The notes under the pieces: generated by a model
The model's input: only the letters and a program-made list of their open reading frames with translations
What the model was told of the DNA's origin: nothing
The model's database searches: none
Made by a program: the position numbers and the translations under genes
Shown here: one piece after another, positions 11,483 through 21,930 of the stretch
Position numbering within the stretch: position 1 is the first letter of the stretch
Layout of the letters: every line of letters starts with the position of its first letter
Assembly (NCBI GenBank): GCA_024291935.2
Contig: CM044320.1
Span: 32,332,001 to 32,396,000 of the forward strand
DNA: 64,000 nucleotides
Direction of reading: 5' to 3'
Origin: Okapia johnstoni
Lineage: Eukaryota > Chordata > Mammalia > Artiodactyla > Giraffidae

Positions 11483-11660
11483 AATTAAGGCAAAACATAT
11501 TTAATTAGAATTTGAAAAAGTATTGTCCCAGTCTTAAAAAACCTGTGTCACAGACAGCAGTGCCTTTTACAGGATTTGAGTTTCCTGTCAGCATTCCTGT
11601 AAGTAGCCTGTACTTCATTGCTGCTGTAGTCATGATATAGGTGTACGTGTTACAGTTAGT

Positions 11661-11871
11661 TATAGTCATCCTTCAGTACCTGTGGAGGGTTGGTTCCAGG
11701 ACCCACCACAGATACCAAAATCTGAGGTTGCTGAAGTCCCATGGCTGGGTGTCCGCATCTACAGATTCAACCAGCTGTGGATCATGTAGTACTATAGTAT
11801 TTATTGAATAAAAATCCATCTGTAAATGGACCCACATAGTTCAAACTCAGGTTATTCAAGGGTCAGCTGTA
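11661..11871. mobile_element. Tigger-type (TcMar) non-autonomous DNA transposon
   Basis: The ends are diverged inverted repeats: 'gtcatccttcagtacctgtg' on the left, and 'aactcaggttattcaagggtcagctg' on the right. The body holds 'ggttggttccaggaccca', 'ataccaaaatctgaggttgc' and 'acagattcaaccagctgtgg', the wording of MER2/MER44-like elements. TA dinucleotides sit at both edges (11661-11662 and 11870-11871), the mariner-type target duplication. Exact subfamily not decided. Confidence 0.7.
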
Positions 11872-11954
11872 CTTCATATGTTTTGTTATTTATGAATTTA
11901 AGTTAATGTCTCATATTTTTTTCTTTTATTTCTCTTCTCTCTGGCTTCTGTGTT

Positions 11955-12221
11955 GAGAATTATCAATTGGAAGGTGAAGGAAATGCAGGGAGAAGCAGTG
12001 AGACTCATTAGGAGGCAGTTGGAGTAATTCAGGTGGAGAGTATCGTAGGGTGGATAGACTCAGAGCCAACAGGACCTTCTGACAGATTGGGTAATGGGTA
12101 ATGAGAGAGAGGAGTCAGTTTAACGGTAGGCATTTTGGCCTAAGCACCTAAAAGGATGCGTTCTGGATGGTTTGAACTGAGGTGAAAGAGTGTGGGTGCA
12201 ACAGATTAGGGAGGTAAGATC
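11955..12221 (+). repeat. Unnamed ancient mammalian repeat, left part
   Basis: Shows 'aggaggcagttggagtaattcaggtgg', 'aggagtcagtt', 'gaactgaggtgaaagagtg' in the order of the same old repeat as 10540-10770. An L1 splits it; it resumes at 13012. Family name not recalled. Confidence 0.45.
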
Positions 12222-12233
12222 AAGAGTTCCTTT

Positions 12234-12999
12234 TGAACATGTGTCCCCGAGTATTCACTGCAGCACTGTTTATAATAGCTAGGACATGGAAGCAACCTCA
12301 ATATCCATTGACAGATGAATGGATAAAGAAGCTATGGTATATATGTGTGTGCACACACACATACACAATGGAATATTACTCAGCCATAAAATGGAACACA
12401 TTTGAGTCAGTACTAATGAAATGGATGAACCTAGAGCCTATTATACAGAGTGAAGTAAGTCAGAAAGAGAAGAACCAATATTGTATATTAACGCATATAT
12501 GTGGAATCTAGAAAGATGGTATTGATGAGCCTATTTGCAGCAGTAGAGATGCAGACATAGAGAACAGACTTAAGGACATGGGGTGGGGGTAGGAAGGAAA
12601 GGGTGGGATTAATGGAGAGAGTAACAGAGAAGGCAATGGCATCCCACTCCAGTACTCGTGCCTGGAAAATCCCAGGGACGGCGGAGCCTGGTGGGCTGCC
12701 ATCTATGGGGTCGTACAGAGTCAGACACGACTGAGGTGACTTAGCAGCAGCAGCAGCAGCATGGAAACATATACACTAACATATGTAAAACAGATACCCA
12801 ATGGGAATATGCCGTACGATTCAGGGAACTCAAACCAGGGTTCTGTGACAACCTAGAGGGGTGGGTTGGGGTGGGAGGTGGGAGGGATGCTCAGGAGGGA
12901 GGGGACATATGTATACCTGTGACTGATCCATGTTGATGTATGGCAGAAACCAACACAATATTGTGATTATCCTTCAATTAAAAATAAATAAGAAAGAAA
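12234..12999 (+). mobile_element. Ruminant L1 3' end with target-site duplication
   Basis: The last ~92 codons of ORF2 (12233-12511) match the C-terminus of the copy at 25.3 kb (shared [36 protein letters not shown]). A 3' UTR and an A-rich tail follow. AAGAGTTCCTTT at 12222-12233 and 13000-13011 is a perfect 12-bp TSD. The 3' UTR is interrupted at 12626-12760 by a Bov-A2 copy. A CA-rich insert (12346-12362) lies inside the ORF. Confidence 0.95.
12626..12760 (+). mobile_element. Bov-A2 (ART2-like) SINE monomer nested in L1
   Basis: 'gagaaggcaatggcatccc' through 'acacgactgaggtgacttag', ending in an (AGC)6 tail at 12744-12760. Only one BovA unit is present. The L1 3' UTR resumes with 'atggaaacatatacactaac'. 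Confidence 0.92.
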
Positions 13000-13011
13000 A
13001 AGAGTTCCTTT

Positions 13012-13465
13012 GGCGGGCAGTTGAGTTCAAGTTGTCTACACCCAAGTGCCAGTGTTGAGTTGGCATCTGAATTTGAGGCTGAAGTCAGAGAGAGGTCTGA
13101 GCTAAAAATACAAATGTGGGAATTGTCAAGTATATGGCATTTCAAGTTATAAGTTGAATGATATCATCAAAGGTATGAATATGGAGAGAAAAGAGTGGAA
13201 GACCAAGAGTAGATCTGGGACCCTCAGGCATTAAGAAAGCATCCTGGCAGCCAAAGGAGAAAGTGTATCAGGAAGACAGAGGGGTAAATTGACTCCATAT
13301 TTAGCAACATTAAGGTGGTTTGTGGCCTTGATGAAGGGGATTTGATGGAGTGATTGCGGTAAGAGCCTGACAGGAATGAGCTCAGTAGAGAGTGGGAGGT
13401 AAGAAAATGAAAAGGGAACAAGAAGTGAAGGAGAGCAGGTAGGGAAAGTGGGATCAAAGAACGCT
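13012..13465 (+). repeat. Unnamed ancient mammalian repeat, right part
   Basis: Continues the element split by the L1. Recognisable wording: 'cagagagaggtctgagcta', 'atgtgggaattgtcaagtat', 'gaccctcaggcattaagaaagc', 'agagcctgacaggaatgagc'. The overall order matches the family consensus as I remember it, but the name is uncertain. Confidence 0.5.
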
Positions 13466-13467
13466 GT

Positions 13468-13497
13468 TTGTGTGTGTGTGTGTGTGTTGTGTGTGTG
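13468..13497. repeat. (TG)n microsatellite at a SINE tail
   Basis: About 30 bases of TG with one interruption, lying between the left TSD-like CTGTTTGTGT (13464-13473) and the reversed 3' end of the following CHR-2 SINE. Confidence 0.85.
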
Positions 13498-13500
13498 CAT

Positions 13501-13681
13501 GTGGCTGTGTTGGGTCTTGGGCACACAGGCTCTTCACTGCAGCCTGCAGGCTCAGTAGTTGTGGCTCACGAGCTTAGTTGCCCTACAGCATGTGAGATCT
13601 TAATTTGCCAGCCAGGGATCAAACCCATGTCCCCTGCATTGGAAGGCGTATTCTTAACCACCGGACCACTAGGGGAGTCCC
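13501..13681 (-). mobile_element. CHR-2 type SINE
   Basis: Reversed body 'gcacacaggctcttcactgc' and head 'ccggaccactaggggagtcc'. CTGTTT(G/A)TGT at 13464-13473 and 13681-13690 matches 9 of 10 and is a plausible TSD. Its A-rich tail is replaced by the TG repeat. Confidence 0.85.
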
Positions 13682-14343
13682 TGTTTATGTTTTTTGTTTT
13701 TGCTGTTTTTAAGGTGACTAAGACAGCTACTGACTTATTTTATTCCCTGATCCAGTATAAAAATTAGTGGACAGAGCAGTGATGCTGGAGCAGATGTGCA
13801 TGGGCTGGCATCCTGGTTCTCCACCAGGTTCCTGAGGCTGCAGCGCCCATTCTTGAGGCAGCTAGTGTGCTGTAACCCAGGAAGAGCTAACCCATACCTA
13901 ATAGATTTTGAGGCCCTCAGGCCAGAGGCGTTCTCATTCTCTGGTGTTTCTTTTTTGTGTAGGAAACTTGGTCAGCCATCAACCAAGAGCTTAGATTTTA
14001 GCCAGAAACTAAGTTAGAAATCATTGGAAAATTAGAAAGGAAAGTAGAACCAGTTGCTTCACCTTAGGCAGTGACTTGAGAACAGGTAAAGTTTTCCCTT
14101 GCTGTCCACTAGAACCATCTTAACCATTTTGACTTGCAGGCAGAATGGTGCAAGGCCTTTAGAATAAGGAAAGTGAGACACCGAGGAGTGCACGGAGTGT
14201 AAGGAGACACTTGCTCTCAGAGTCATGCATGTAGTGTTGGCACTTGACAGTGAAGCTCCCTTACATTTTGTGCTGTGCTTGCCACCCCCGACTTACCTGA
14301 AAAGGGGCTGTGATTTGTTTAAGGGACAGTAGGAAAGCTCTTT
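13682..14343. other. Anonymous sequence
   Basis: No repeat recognised. A 73-codon plus frame (13796-14017) has no recognisable similarity and no supporting context. Confidence 0.35.
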
Positions 14344-14543
14344 GGACTTCCCAGGTGGCTCAGCAGTAAAGAATCTGCCTGCAATGCAGGAGACCCAGGT
14401 TTGCTCTTTGGGTCAGGAAGATCCCCTGGAGAAGGAAATGTCAACTCACTCCAGTATTGTTGCTTTGGAAATACCATAGACAGAGAAGCCTGTAAGGCTA
14501 CAGTCAATAGGGTCACAAGAGTCGGACACCACTGAGCAACTAA
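14344..14543 (+). mobile_element. Bov-tA SINE
   Basis: Starts 'ggacttcccaggtggctcag' and ends 'ggacaccactgagcaact'. The B-box region is damaged ('ggtttgctctttgggtc'). AAGCTCT at 14335-14341 and 14545-14551 may be a short TSD. Confidence 0.9.
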
Positions 14544-14653
14544 GAAGCTCTCTTTAAAGCACCTAAAGAACCACCACCAGGAAGGCTCTTTGCCCTATTT
14601 ATCTCTTCTCATATTACCAGTTGGAAATGAATTTAATGTACTTACTTTCTCTC

Positions 14654-14832
14654 TGTGTGCATGCTCAGTTGTGTGCGCTTTGCGACCCCGTGGACTGTAG
14701 CCCGCCAGGTTTCTCTCTCCATAGAATTTTCCAGACAAGAATACTGGAGTGGGTTGCCATTTCCTGCTTCAGGATCAGACCTGCATCGCCTGCATTAGCA
14801 GGCAGATTCTTTACACTGGGCCACCTGGGAAA
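14654..14832 (-). mobile_element. Bov-tA SINE, internally deleted
   Basis: 'gtgtgcatgctcagttgtgtg' tail to 'gggccacctgggaaa' head. Near 14770 about 20 bases of the 'ggggatcttcccgaccc' segment are missing. Lies opposite in orientation to the copy at 14344. Confidence 0.88.
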
Positions 14833-15375
14833 CTTTAGTGCTTTAGTTAGTCTGATATACCCTTTCTGCCTTCATATCTGGTTGACTTCACCACTGGAGC
14901 CAACTTGAAGAGGACTTGATGAAGAGTGCTCTGGGCTGCAAAATTCTATTGTGATGGCACAGCAGGAGATGGTTGATCGGGGCTTTTGGACGAACAAAGG
15001 GCAACATGAGGAACTGTTGGATCCCTACAAGGAGAGTGTATGGGGAACCTGGAGTAGAAGGGAGACTGATTAGGATCAAACCTGTTTATGAAGACTAGAT
15101 TAGTCAGGTGTTTCCCAGATAAGCAGTATTATTTTTAATAGTGGTAGTTACTTTTCTCAGCCCTTACTTCCTCTTCACCTCCTATCCCTCAAGCACCCGA
15201 GTCAAATAAATTTGATGACATGATTAATTAACTAATAAATGGAGATTGGCCCATGAACTTCCATTTAAATCTAGTGTCTTTAAATCTTTTGTTTCATATG
15301 TGTAAGAATAGTAGGCCTTTAGGAGATGCTTTTTTAAAAAGTATATATTCTGCTTAATTATTTATCATTTTATTA
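14833..15375. other. Anonymous sequence
   Basis: No repeat or gene recognised. Confidence 0.35.
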
Positions 15376-15631
15376 GGCGGTAGAGTATTTATTAGTTCAG
15401 GATTTGATCTCTGGTTGCAGGTTGCCTGAATTCAGCTCTTGGCTTTTCCCCTAATGAGGTATGTGGTCTTGGGCAAGTTTTATAACTTATCTGTGCCATG
15501 GTTTCCTCTTCTAAAAAGTAGGGACAATAATGGTACTAGTCTCTTAAGATTATTATGAGAATTAAATTTTTACATTCACAGCACTTAGAATAGTGCCTGG
15601 CATATGGTAAATATTTAATAAATGTTAATAC
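15376..15631 (+). mobile_element. MIR SINE, near full length
   Basis: MIR landmarks in order: 'gcggtagagtatttattag' head, degraded B box, 'ggtcttgggcaagttttata' core, 'gtgccatggtttcctcttct', 'ggacaataatggtactagtc', and 'gtgcctggcatatggtaaat' to the 3' end. Confidence 0.8.
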
Positions 15632-16374
15632 TTTAACAAAAGCTGTCAGGCATTTAATATTTTTAAAGTGAGAAAACCAAATCTCCGCTTCTTCCCCAAA
15701 TAGCATTATAACTGGCAATGAATGCTTGAGTATTGGCTGTGTGAACTGTAGTTATTTAGCCTTTTTTCAGTGGCTGTGAACAGCTTCTTGTATTTCTGAA
15801 AATGGAGAAATAGAAGTCATCTTCCTGTCTGGCCTCATGTCTATAGATCACCTTGGACACCTAAACGTAACTGTGCTCATATGAGAGTAAGTTGGATTTT
15901 TAAAAATTGGTGGAGATTGTGATTAATATCTTGATTTGTTTTTTTCTTAGACCTTCAGTATCCATGATGTTTCATATCATGTGAGTTTGTCCATCTTTCT
16001 GCTTTGTCCCTCTACCTAAATTTATAGAATCAAAATAAAGGAAACTGTATCTCCAGAATTTAAAAAAAGATGAGATTTCCATGCAGTCAGTACCCTGTTA
16101 TCCACTGGGTCTGTGTTGGCATGGACTTGTCCTCAGGGAGCTTGGCAGTTCTGCCCAGTAATGAGGGCAGAGTTCTCCTTGTGTGGTGTGCCCAGGGACC
16201 ACCCTCCCAGCTTCCAGATTTGTTCCCAACAACCCGAGTCTGTTTTATAAATCCATGGTAAGATGTGGCTTCTCTAGCAATAGCCACCTGGTGCGACAGC
16301 ACTTCATTGCTCATACAACACTTCTAAGTAAATGAGTCTGGTTTGACAGTCACAGCAAACTAAGGAGAGAAATA
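15632..16374. other. Anonymous sequence
   Basis: No feature recognised. Confidence 0.35.
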
Positions 16375-16500
16375 GTCTTATCAGTATTGTACAGAAGGAG
16401 AAATAAGAATCCATGGGCTTAAGGGTATACAGGGTTAGACAGTAAAATAAGCAGCGAACCCCCAGGTCTGCTGACTCTTTAAATCCTATGCTCTTCCATT
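16375..16500 (-). mobile_element. MIR fragment
   Basis: Reversed MIR core: 'acagaaggagaaataagaat', 'cttaagggtatacagggtta', 'gcgaacccccaggtctgctg' and 'cctatgctcttcca'. Diverged. Confidence 0.55.
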
Positions 16501-17309
16501 TTCCTGCTGTCCAGTCAGATTCACTCAGGCTCAGTAAAATCATGTAATAGTACCAGGTGTCAAAGCCAATCCTATTAATTAGAAATCACAATCATGGAGT
16601 TAGAATTTCAAGTAATGCTATTATATTTGATACTGTTTTTAACTATTGAAAGCTGCTTTTTATAATAAAAGGACCTTTCCTTTTAGCAATATTGTTCATT
16701 CACATATAACATAAGAATCTTCTCACCAGCTTTACATTTTTAAAAGTCCTTTTTTCATTTTATGTATATATATGTATATAGATATATACTCCCTTGTCTT
16801 TAAAGTGGATTTCTTGTTGACTGAAGTTTGTTCTCTTTCACTGTAGCTGGTATTGAGCAGGCCTAGATTAAGACTCTGAAATTCTTAGAAAAGTGTAATT
16901 ACCAGTTCTTATCCTATACTGGTAGGTAGGTGAGTGGTCCCAGGAGGGGTGAAGTGGTTCTATTTTTGTAACCATTATTTTCCTAAGCCTCATTCTGAGT
17001 AAAAGGCACATTTCTGTATTGCGTGGACAAACCGCAGACCCGTAGCGTTGGTTTGAGGTATGTAAGAGGGTGGCCCTGGCCGTTCGCTGCTTCGTGGAGT
17101 TGTGTTTGTGTGCCTGGCATGAGTTGCCAGTGCCTCTGCTCAGCAGATGCAGCCACAGCTGCCAGTGCCATAGGTCCAGTGACTTGCTGAGTGCAAGCTT
17201 AGTCACCACCACAGCAGATTTGGGCAGAGGCCTGCCTATTCCAAGATCACATTCACTGATCAGTCACTAATGAGCTCTGAAAGACTCAAACTCCTTCAGT
17301 AATACTAAT
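16501..17309. other. Anonymous sequence with a CpG-rich patch
   Basis: TA-rich tract at about 16762-16790. About 17018-17098 holds seven CpG sites, far denser than the surroundings. A 114-codon minus frame (16868-17212) crosses the patch, but no family is recognised. Confidence 0.35.
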
Positions 17310-17632
17310 AGCAGCTATTTTTAAAGTCATTACTACATGCCAGGTTGTATTTAAGTCTTCATAGTTATTGTAACTTAGCTCTGACAAATGTAAGGATTAT
17401 TATTCCCATTTTGGAGAAGGAAATGGCAACCTACTCCTGTATTCTTGCCTGGAAAATCCCATTGACAGAGGAACCTGGTGGGCTATAGTCCATTTGGCAT
17501 GACTTAGTGACGAAACAACAATTCCCATTTTAGAGCCAAGGAAGCTAGTAATTTGTCTAAGGTACTATACCTAATGAGTGGAGAGGTCAGCATTTGAACC
17601 CAGGGCTGTCTGAGCACTAAAATGTGTCCCTA
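17310..17632 (-). mobile_element. MIR, split by a BovA insertion
   Basis: Left part: 'tactacatgccaggttgta...cttcatagttattgtaact' to 'attattcccatttt'. Right part: 'agagccaaggaagctagtaa', 'aaggtactatacctaatgag', 'gcatttgaacccagggctgt'. The two halves join if bases 17413-17531 (insert plus one TSD copy) are removed. Confidence 0.75.
17413..17520 (+). mobile_element. BovA monomer SINE with 11-bp TSD
   Basis: 'ggagaaggaaatggcaacc' to 'gacttagtgacgaaacaaca'. ATTCCCATTTT occurs at 17402-17412 and 17521-17531, a perfect duplication of MIR sequence. Confidence 0.93.
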
Positions 17633-17689
17633 ACTAGCAGCTTCCATAGGAGGGATGGTGAAATATGTCACGTGTGTGTGCTGCCTGTC

Positions 17690-17766
17690 AATGTGTGTGC
17701 TCAATCATGTCCTACTCTTTGTGGCCCCATGGACTGTAACCCACCAGGCTCCTCTCCATGGAATTC
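17690..17766 (-). mobile_element. BovA-type SINE fragment
   Basis: 'tgctcaatcatgtcctactc', 'ccccatggactgtaaccc' and 'ccatggaattc' form the reversed 3' half of a Bov-tA/BovA unit. It breaks off after GAATTC. Confidence 0.75.
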
Positions 17767-17889
17767 AACACGCCAGTGGATGTGTTGAAATTGGACTGAT
17801 TTTCTTTGGGGAAGTAATAAAGTAAATAATTCCTGTATTTTATCAGAAGAACAAAGATGCAGTATTTTTCTATAGAGGTCTTGGTTGAA

Positions 17890-18645
17890 GTTCAGTTCAG
17901 TTCAGTTCAGTCGCTCAATCATGTCTGACTCTTTGCAATCCCATGAAATGCAGCACACCAGGCCTCTCTGTCCATCACCGACTCCCGGAGTTTACCCAAA
18001 GTCATGTCCATTGATTCGGTGATGCCATCTAATCATCTCATCCTCTGTCGTCCCCTTCTCCTCCTGCCCGCAATCCTTCCCAGCATCAAGGTCTTTTCCA
18101 GTGAGTCAACTCTTTGCATGAGGTGGCCAAAGTATTGGAGTTTCAGCTTCAACATCAGTCCTTCCAATGAACACCCAGGACTGATCTCCTTTAGGATGGA
18201 CTGGTTCGATCTCCTTGCAGTCCAAGGGACTCTCAAGAGTCTTCTCCAACACCACAGTTCAAAAGTATCAATTATTTGGTGCTCAGCTTTCTTTATAGTC
18301 TGGCTCTCATATCCATACATGACTACTGGAAAAGCCATAGCTTTGACTAGATAGACCTTTGTTGGCAAAATAATGTCTCTGCTTTTTAATATGCTCTCTA
18401 GGTTGGTCACAACTTTCCTTCCAAGGAGCAAATGTCTTTTAATTTCATGGCTGCAGTCACCATCTGCAGTGATTTTGAAGCCCCCAAAAATAAAGTCTGC
18501 CACTGTTTCCTCTGTTTCCCCATCTATTTCCCATGAAGTGATGGGACTGGATGCCATGATCTTAGTTTTTTGAATATAGAGTTTCAAGCCAACTTTTTCA
18601 TTCTCCTCTTTCACTTTCATCAAGGGGCTCTTCAATTCCTCTTCA
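17890..18645 (-). mobile_element. BovB LINE, 3' 0.75 kb
   Basis: On the minus strand a 200-codon frame (18033-18635) runs from KVKEENEKVGLKL through [30 protein letters not shown] and [12 protein letters not shown] to [11 protein letters not shown]. It stops where the family has a Trp (TGG to TGA, just before LDGI), so the last ~40 codons are cut off. The RT catalytic box lies upstream of the truncation and is absent. The 3' terminus has four CAGTT-like units. Confidence 0.93.
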
Positions 18646-19096
18646 ACAATTAAATTTAATACAGGTTAAATTCCACTTTAAATAACATAAAATGATCCCC
18701 ATGTCAAAAAAAATTCAAGACAAGTTGATTACTGATTTATGTACATTTATTTGAAATTTTTCTCACAGATATTTGAAATAAAAGAACAAATTTTGACAAT
18801 GCTCATGGAGTTTTTAATGAAATTAGATTTTTTTTTACAATCAGCAGAAACTAACTATGGAATCCTTGTTAAATTTTAATCATAGATCAAAATACTAATC
18901 CTTTAAGAATTGAATTTAAAATTGTGTTACGGTTAAAACTGTGAAAATTATTAGGATTACAGCTTTTACTCAGTCCTTTTTCCTTTTGACCGTAGCTGCT
19001 ACTTCAACTGAAGATAGTGGGTTTTGGTTTTATTTTTAATTCCACAAATGGTCAGATAGACATTCCAGTGTCTCTCCTGCCCTTCTCCCCTTTTTA
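18646..19096. other. Anonymous AT-rich sequence
   Basis: No feature recognised. Confidence 0.35.
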
Positions 19097-19433
19097 AGTT
19101 TTTTTTAATTAATTAATTTGGGGGGGGGCTGCTAGGTCTTCACTGCTGCACACAGACTTTCTCAAGTCATAGCGAGCTGGGGCTGTTCTTCAGTTGCGAT
19201 GGGCAGGCTTCTCATTGTCGTGGCGTCTCTTGTTGCAGAGCTCTGATTCTAGACACACAGGCTCCAGTAGTTGCAGCTCACAGACTCTAGAACACAGACT
19301 CAGTGGGCTTAGTAGCTGTGGCACACGGGCTTAGTTGCTGCAAGGCCTGTGGGATCTTCCTGATCCAGGGATCAAGCCCATGTTCCCTACATTGGCAGGT
19401 GGATTCTTAACCACTGGACCACCTGGAAAGCCC
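19097..19433 (-). mobile_element. CHR-2 type SINE, long form
   Basis: Left end is the reversed tail (TTTAATTAATTAATTTG) followed by a run of nine G (19120-19128). The body has the repeated 'gttgcagctcacagactcta' / 'gtggcacacgggcttagttg' units. The head ends 'ggaccacctggaaagcccc'. At about 330 bp this is the longest CHR-2 copy in the window. Confidence 0.88.
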
Positions 19434-19727
19434 CTCTTCTGACTCCTTGATATAAAGGGGCTGCTCCCACTGCAGGATTATTGAAGAGCATCTTGGCACA
19501 GGATTCAGTGTCAGAATTCTTGAGCCAAAGATCAGTAACACCTACAATATTCAATTGTCATTCCTGTCTGCTGTTTAGTGTTCAAATTTCTAGAAAATTC
19601 ATTCTTTTCTCCTCTGAAATCTGAGATATAAACTGAGAAATAGAAAATAGAAAACATATCAAAATATGTTTTTGTAAGTAGGCAATTCAATCAACAAAGA
19701 GATTGAGGGTGAGATTTAATCCAAATT
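19434..19727. other. Anonymous sequence
   Basis: No feature recognised. Confidence 0.35.
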
Positions 19728-19736
19728 AATGTGTAA

Positions 19737-19947
19737 TGTGGGGCTTCCTGTATCTCAGCTGGTAAAGAATCCCCCTGCAGTGCAGGAGACCCTGGTTGAT
19801 TCCTGGGTCGGGAAGTTCCCCTGAAGAAGGTCATGGCAACCCACTCCAGTATTCTTGGGCTTACCTGATGGCTCAGATGGTAAAGTATCCACCTGCAATG
19901 CGGAAGACCTGGGTTTGATCCCTGGGTTGAGAAGATTCCCCTGGAAG
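19737..19947 (+). mobile_element. Tandem Bov-tA dimer, one pair of TSDs
   Basis: Unit 1 (19741-19856) runs from 'gggcttcctgtatctcagct' to 'ccactccagtattcttg'. Unit 2 starts at once with 'ggcttacctgatggctcaga' and is cut off after 'gattcccctgg'. AATGTGTAA at 19728-19736 and 19948-19956 flanks the pair, not each unit. The junction has the same sequence as in the dimer at 36.5 kb. Confidence 0.85.
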
Positions 19948-20074
19948 AATGTGTAAGGTCATGGAAAATTGCTTGTCTTTTGTGGGTGCCTTTTAAACTA
20001 AGTAACTTTAAGTACTTTAAGTTACTTATCTCAATTTGCAAAGAAATGAAATAACTGGTTAGTAGTATTTCTTC

Positions 20075-20204
20075 CGGAGAAGGCAATGGCAACCCACTCC
20101 AGTGTTCTTGCCTGGAGAATCCCAGGGATGGCAGAGCCTGGTGGGCTGCTGTCTATGGGGTCGCACAGAGTTGGACACAACTGAAGCGACTTAGCAGCAG
20201 CAGC
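20075..20204 (+). mobile_element. Bov-A2 (ART2-like) SINE with TSD
   Basis: 'cggagaaggcaatggcaacc' to 'gcgacttag', then an (AGC)n tail. AGTATTTCTTC at 20064-20074 and 20205-20215 is a perfect 11-bp TSD. Confidence 0.93.
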
Positions 20205-20215
20205 AGTATTTCTTC

Positions 20216-21464
20216 AGTCACTCTGCTTGTTCTCAGTAATACCATTTCTATTTCTTTCTTATTGATAAGGTTCTAGCTATTCATACTTTTAAAACAGAAG
20301 ATAATACTTCTCTGTAAGACTGTGACCACAGAGCCCGCTAACTCTAACTAATGGTTACTTTGAAGTGCTGGTAGCCAGTTGAAGTTTATAATTTGTTACC
20401 AAATTACTGTTATCTTTATTTTTATCCTGTATTTTGCCTGTCAGGCAGTCATACTGTCCAAAATTGTAGAGTCAAAACCTTTAACTGAAGAGTTTGTTTA
20501 ACTAGAGACAGGAAGAGCCTATTTACCCTTGAAACACATGGGAAATTCATTCATTTTCTTTTGTTTTAAACTCTTAAAAGCCTGGAAGTTATGACGGGCT
20601 ATTTGGGGGTTTGGTTGGTTGTTTGATTGGTATTTTTTGTTTTGTTTTTGGATTTTGTGACACCCTTTTTCTGATGTCTAACCAGTGCTTTTTCTTTGCT
20701 TGATTTATAGTGTTCCTTTAGATAAAGAATTAACTTCTCACTAACTTTAACATCTCTCAGTAACCTCGGACCATAGCTTGTGTGTCCAGGATTTTTCATG
20801 TAACGTTACTTTAATTAATCTGCATATTCTTGCTGCCTATTTTACAATCAGAATTTGGGGTTTGATGCGTGGAGCAGGGTGGGTGGGTAGAGACAAAGGA
20901 GGGCTTTTGTTGGTCTTTTTTTTTTTAAGTAAAGCACTATTTATTACCTTTAGAAGAATATCCAACCTCAAAAACCAATCACCAAACCCTGGGGAGTGGA
21001 TTCCATGTGATTTTGTTCCTTAGCTGGTATGTCAGTAAGACTTACAAGGGAGCACAGGGATGAAGATGCACAAGGCAACAAAAGGATTCTGGGTATTCTG
21101 AGACAAACAAGGCGATCAGTGAAAACCAATTTTAAAAGATTGGCATCACTGATCTTGTGTGGTACATTGAGAATGGTACCTCCTTTCCTGACATGATCAG
21201 GTTTGAAGCAAGACTTGAAGTTTGGGATTTCTGATCACTGACTTCAGAGTTGCTTACTTGACTTAAAGTTTGCTCTCCTGATTCCTGTATCTTGGTATTT
21301 TCACTGATAAATCTTGCTCTTCTTCCATCAGGACCAATACTTCCTTATTACACTTATGTGACTGGATTGCAAATGTCTCTCATCAGTCTTCAGAGTCCAG
21401 AGGCTGCAGAGTAGAGCATGGGGACCAGTTCAAACACACAGGAGTACCAAGTGGCTCAGGGCTT
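20216..21464. other. Anonymous sequence, 1.2 kb
   Basis: Holds a G/T-rich simple stretch at about 20605-20655. No repeat family or gene recognised. Confidence 0.35.
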
Positions 21465-21612
21465 TTTTAATGTATTAATATTCATCGAGGTAAAAATGAC
21501 ATATAACATATTCGTTTTGGGTGTACAACATAAGGATTTGATATTGTGAAACAGTCACTGCAGTAAGTTAACACCAGCCCCTTACAAGATGTGTTTTTCT
21601 TAAAATGAAGAC

Positions 21613-21614
<2 letters not shown>

Positions 21615-21651
<37 letters not shown>
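21615..21651. repeat. (TG)18 microsatellite
   Basis: Uninterrupted 37-base TG run inside old L1 sequence. Likely length-polymorphic. Confidence 0.97.
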
Positions 21652-21655
<4 letters not shown>

Positions 21656-21721
21656 CTTGCAGTGAGAGTTTTGACGATTTCTCTTAGCAACTTTCAAATA
21701 CAGTATTACTAACTATAGTCA

Positions 21722-21930
21722 CTGTGTGTGTGTGTATTAGTCACTCAGTTGTGTCTGATTCTTTGTGACCCCATGAATTGTAGCCCTCCAGGCTCCTCTG
21801 TCCATGGGATTCTCCAGGCAAGAATACTGGAATGGGTTGCCATGACCTTCTCCAGGGGATCTTCCCGACCCAGGGATCAAACCTGGGTCCCCTGCATTGC
21901 AGGCAGATTCTTTACCATCTGAGCTACCAA
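21722..21930 (-). mobile_element. Bov-tA SINE in old L1
   Basis: Tail with a short TG run, then 'agtcactcagttgtgtctga', then the reversed head 'ctttaccatctgagctacca'. Almost intact. The flanking L1 resumes with 'atatccccatgcttactta'. Confidence 0.92.

Noticed and set aside
16868..17212. 114-codon minus frame
   Set aside because: No recognisable motif, no promoter or splice support; within chance for 64 kb. The CpG patch is kept as a finding instead.
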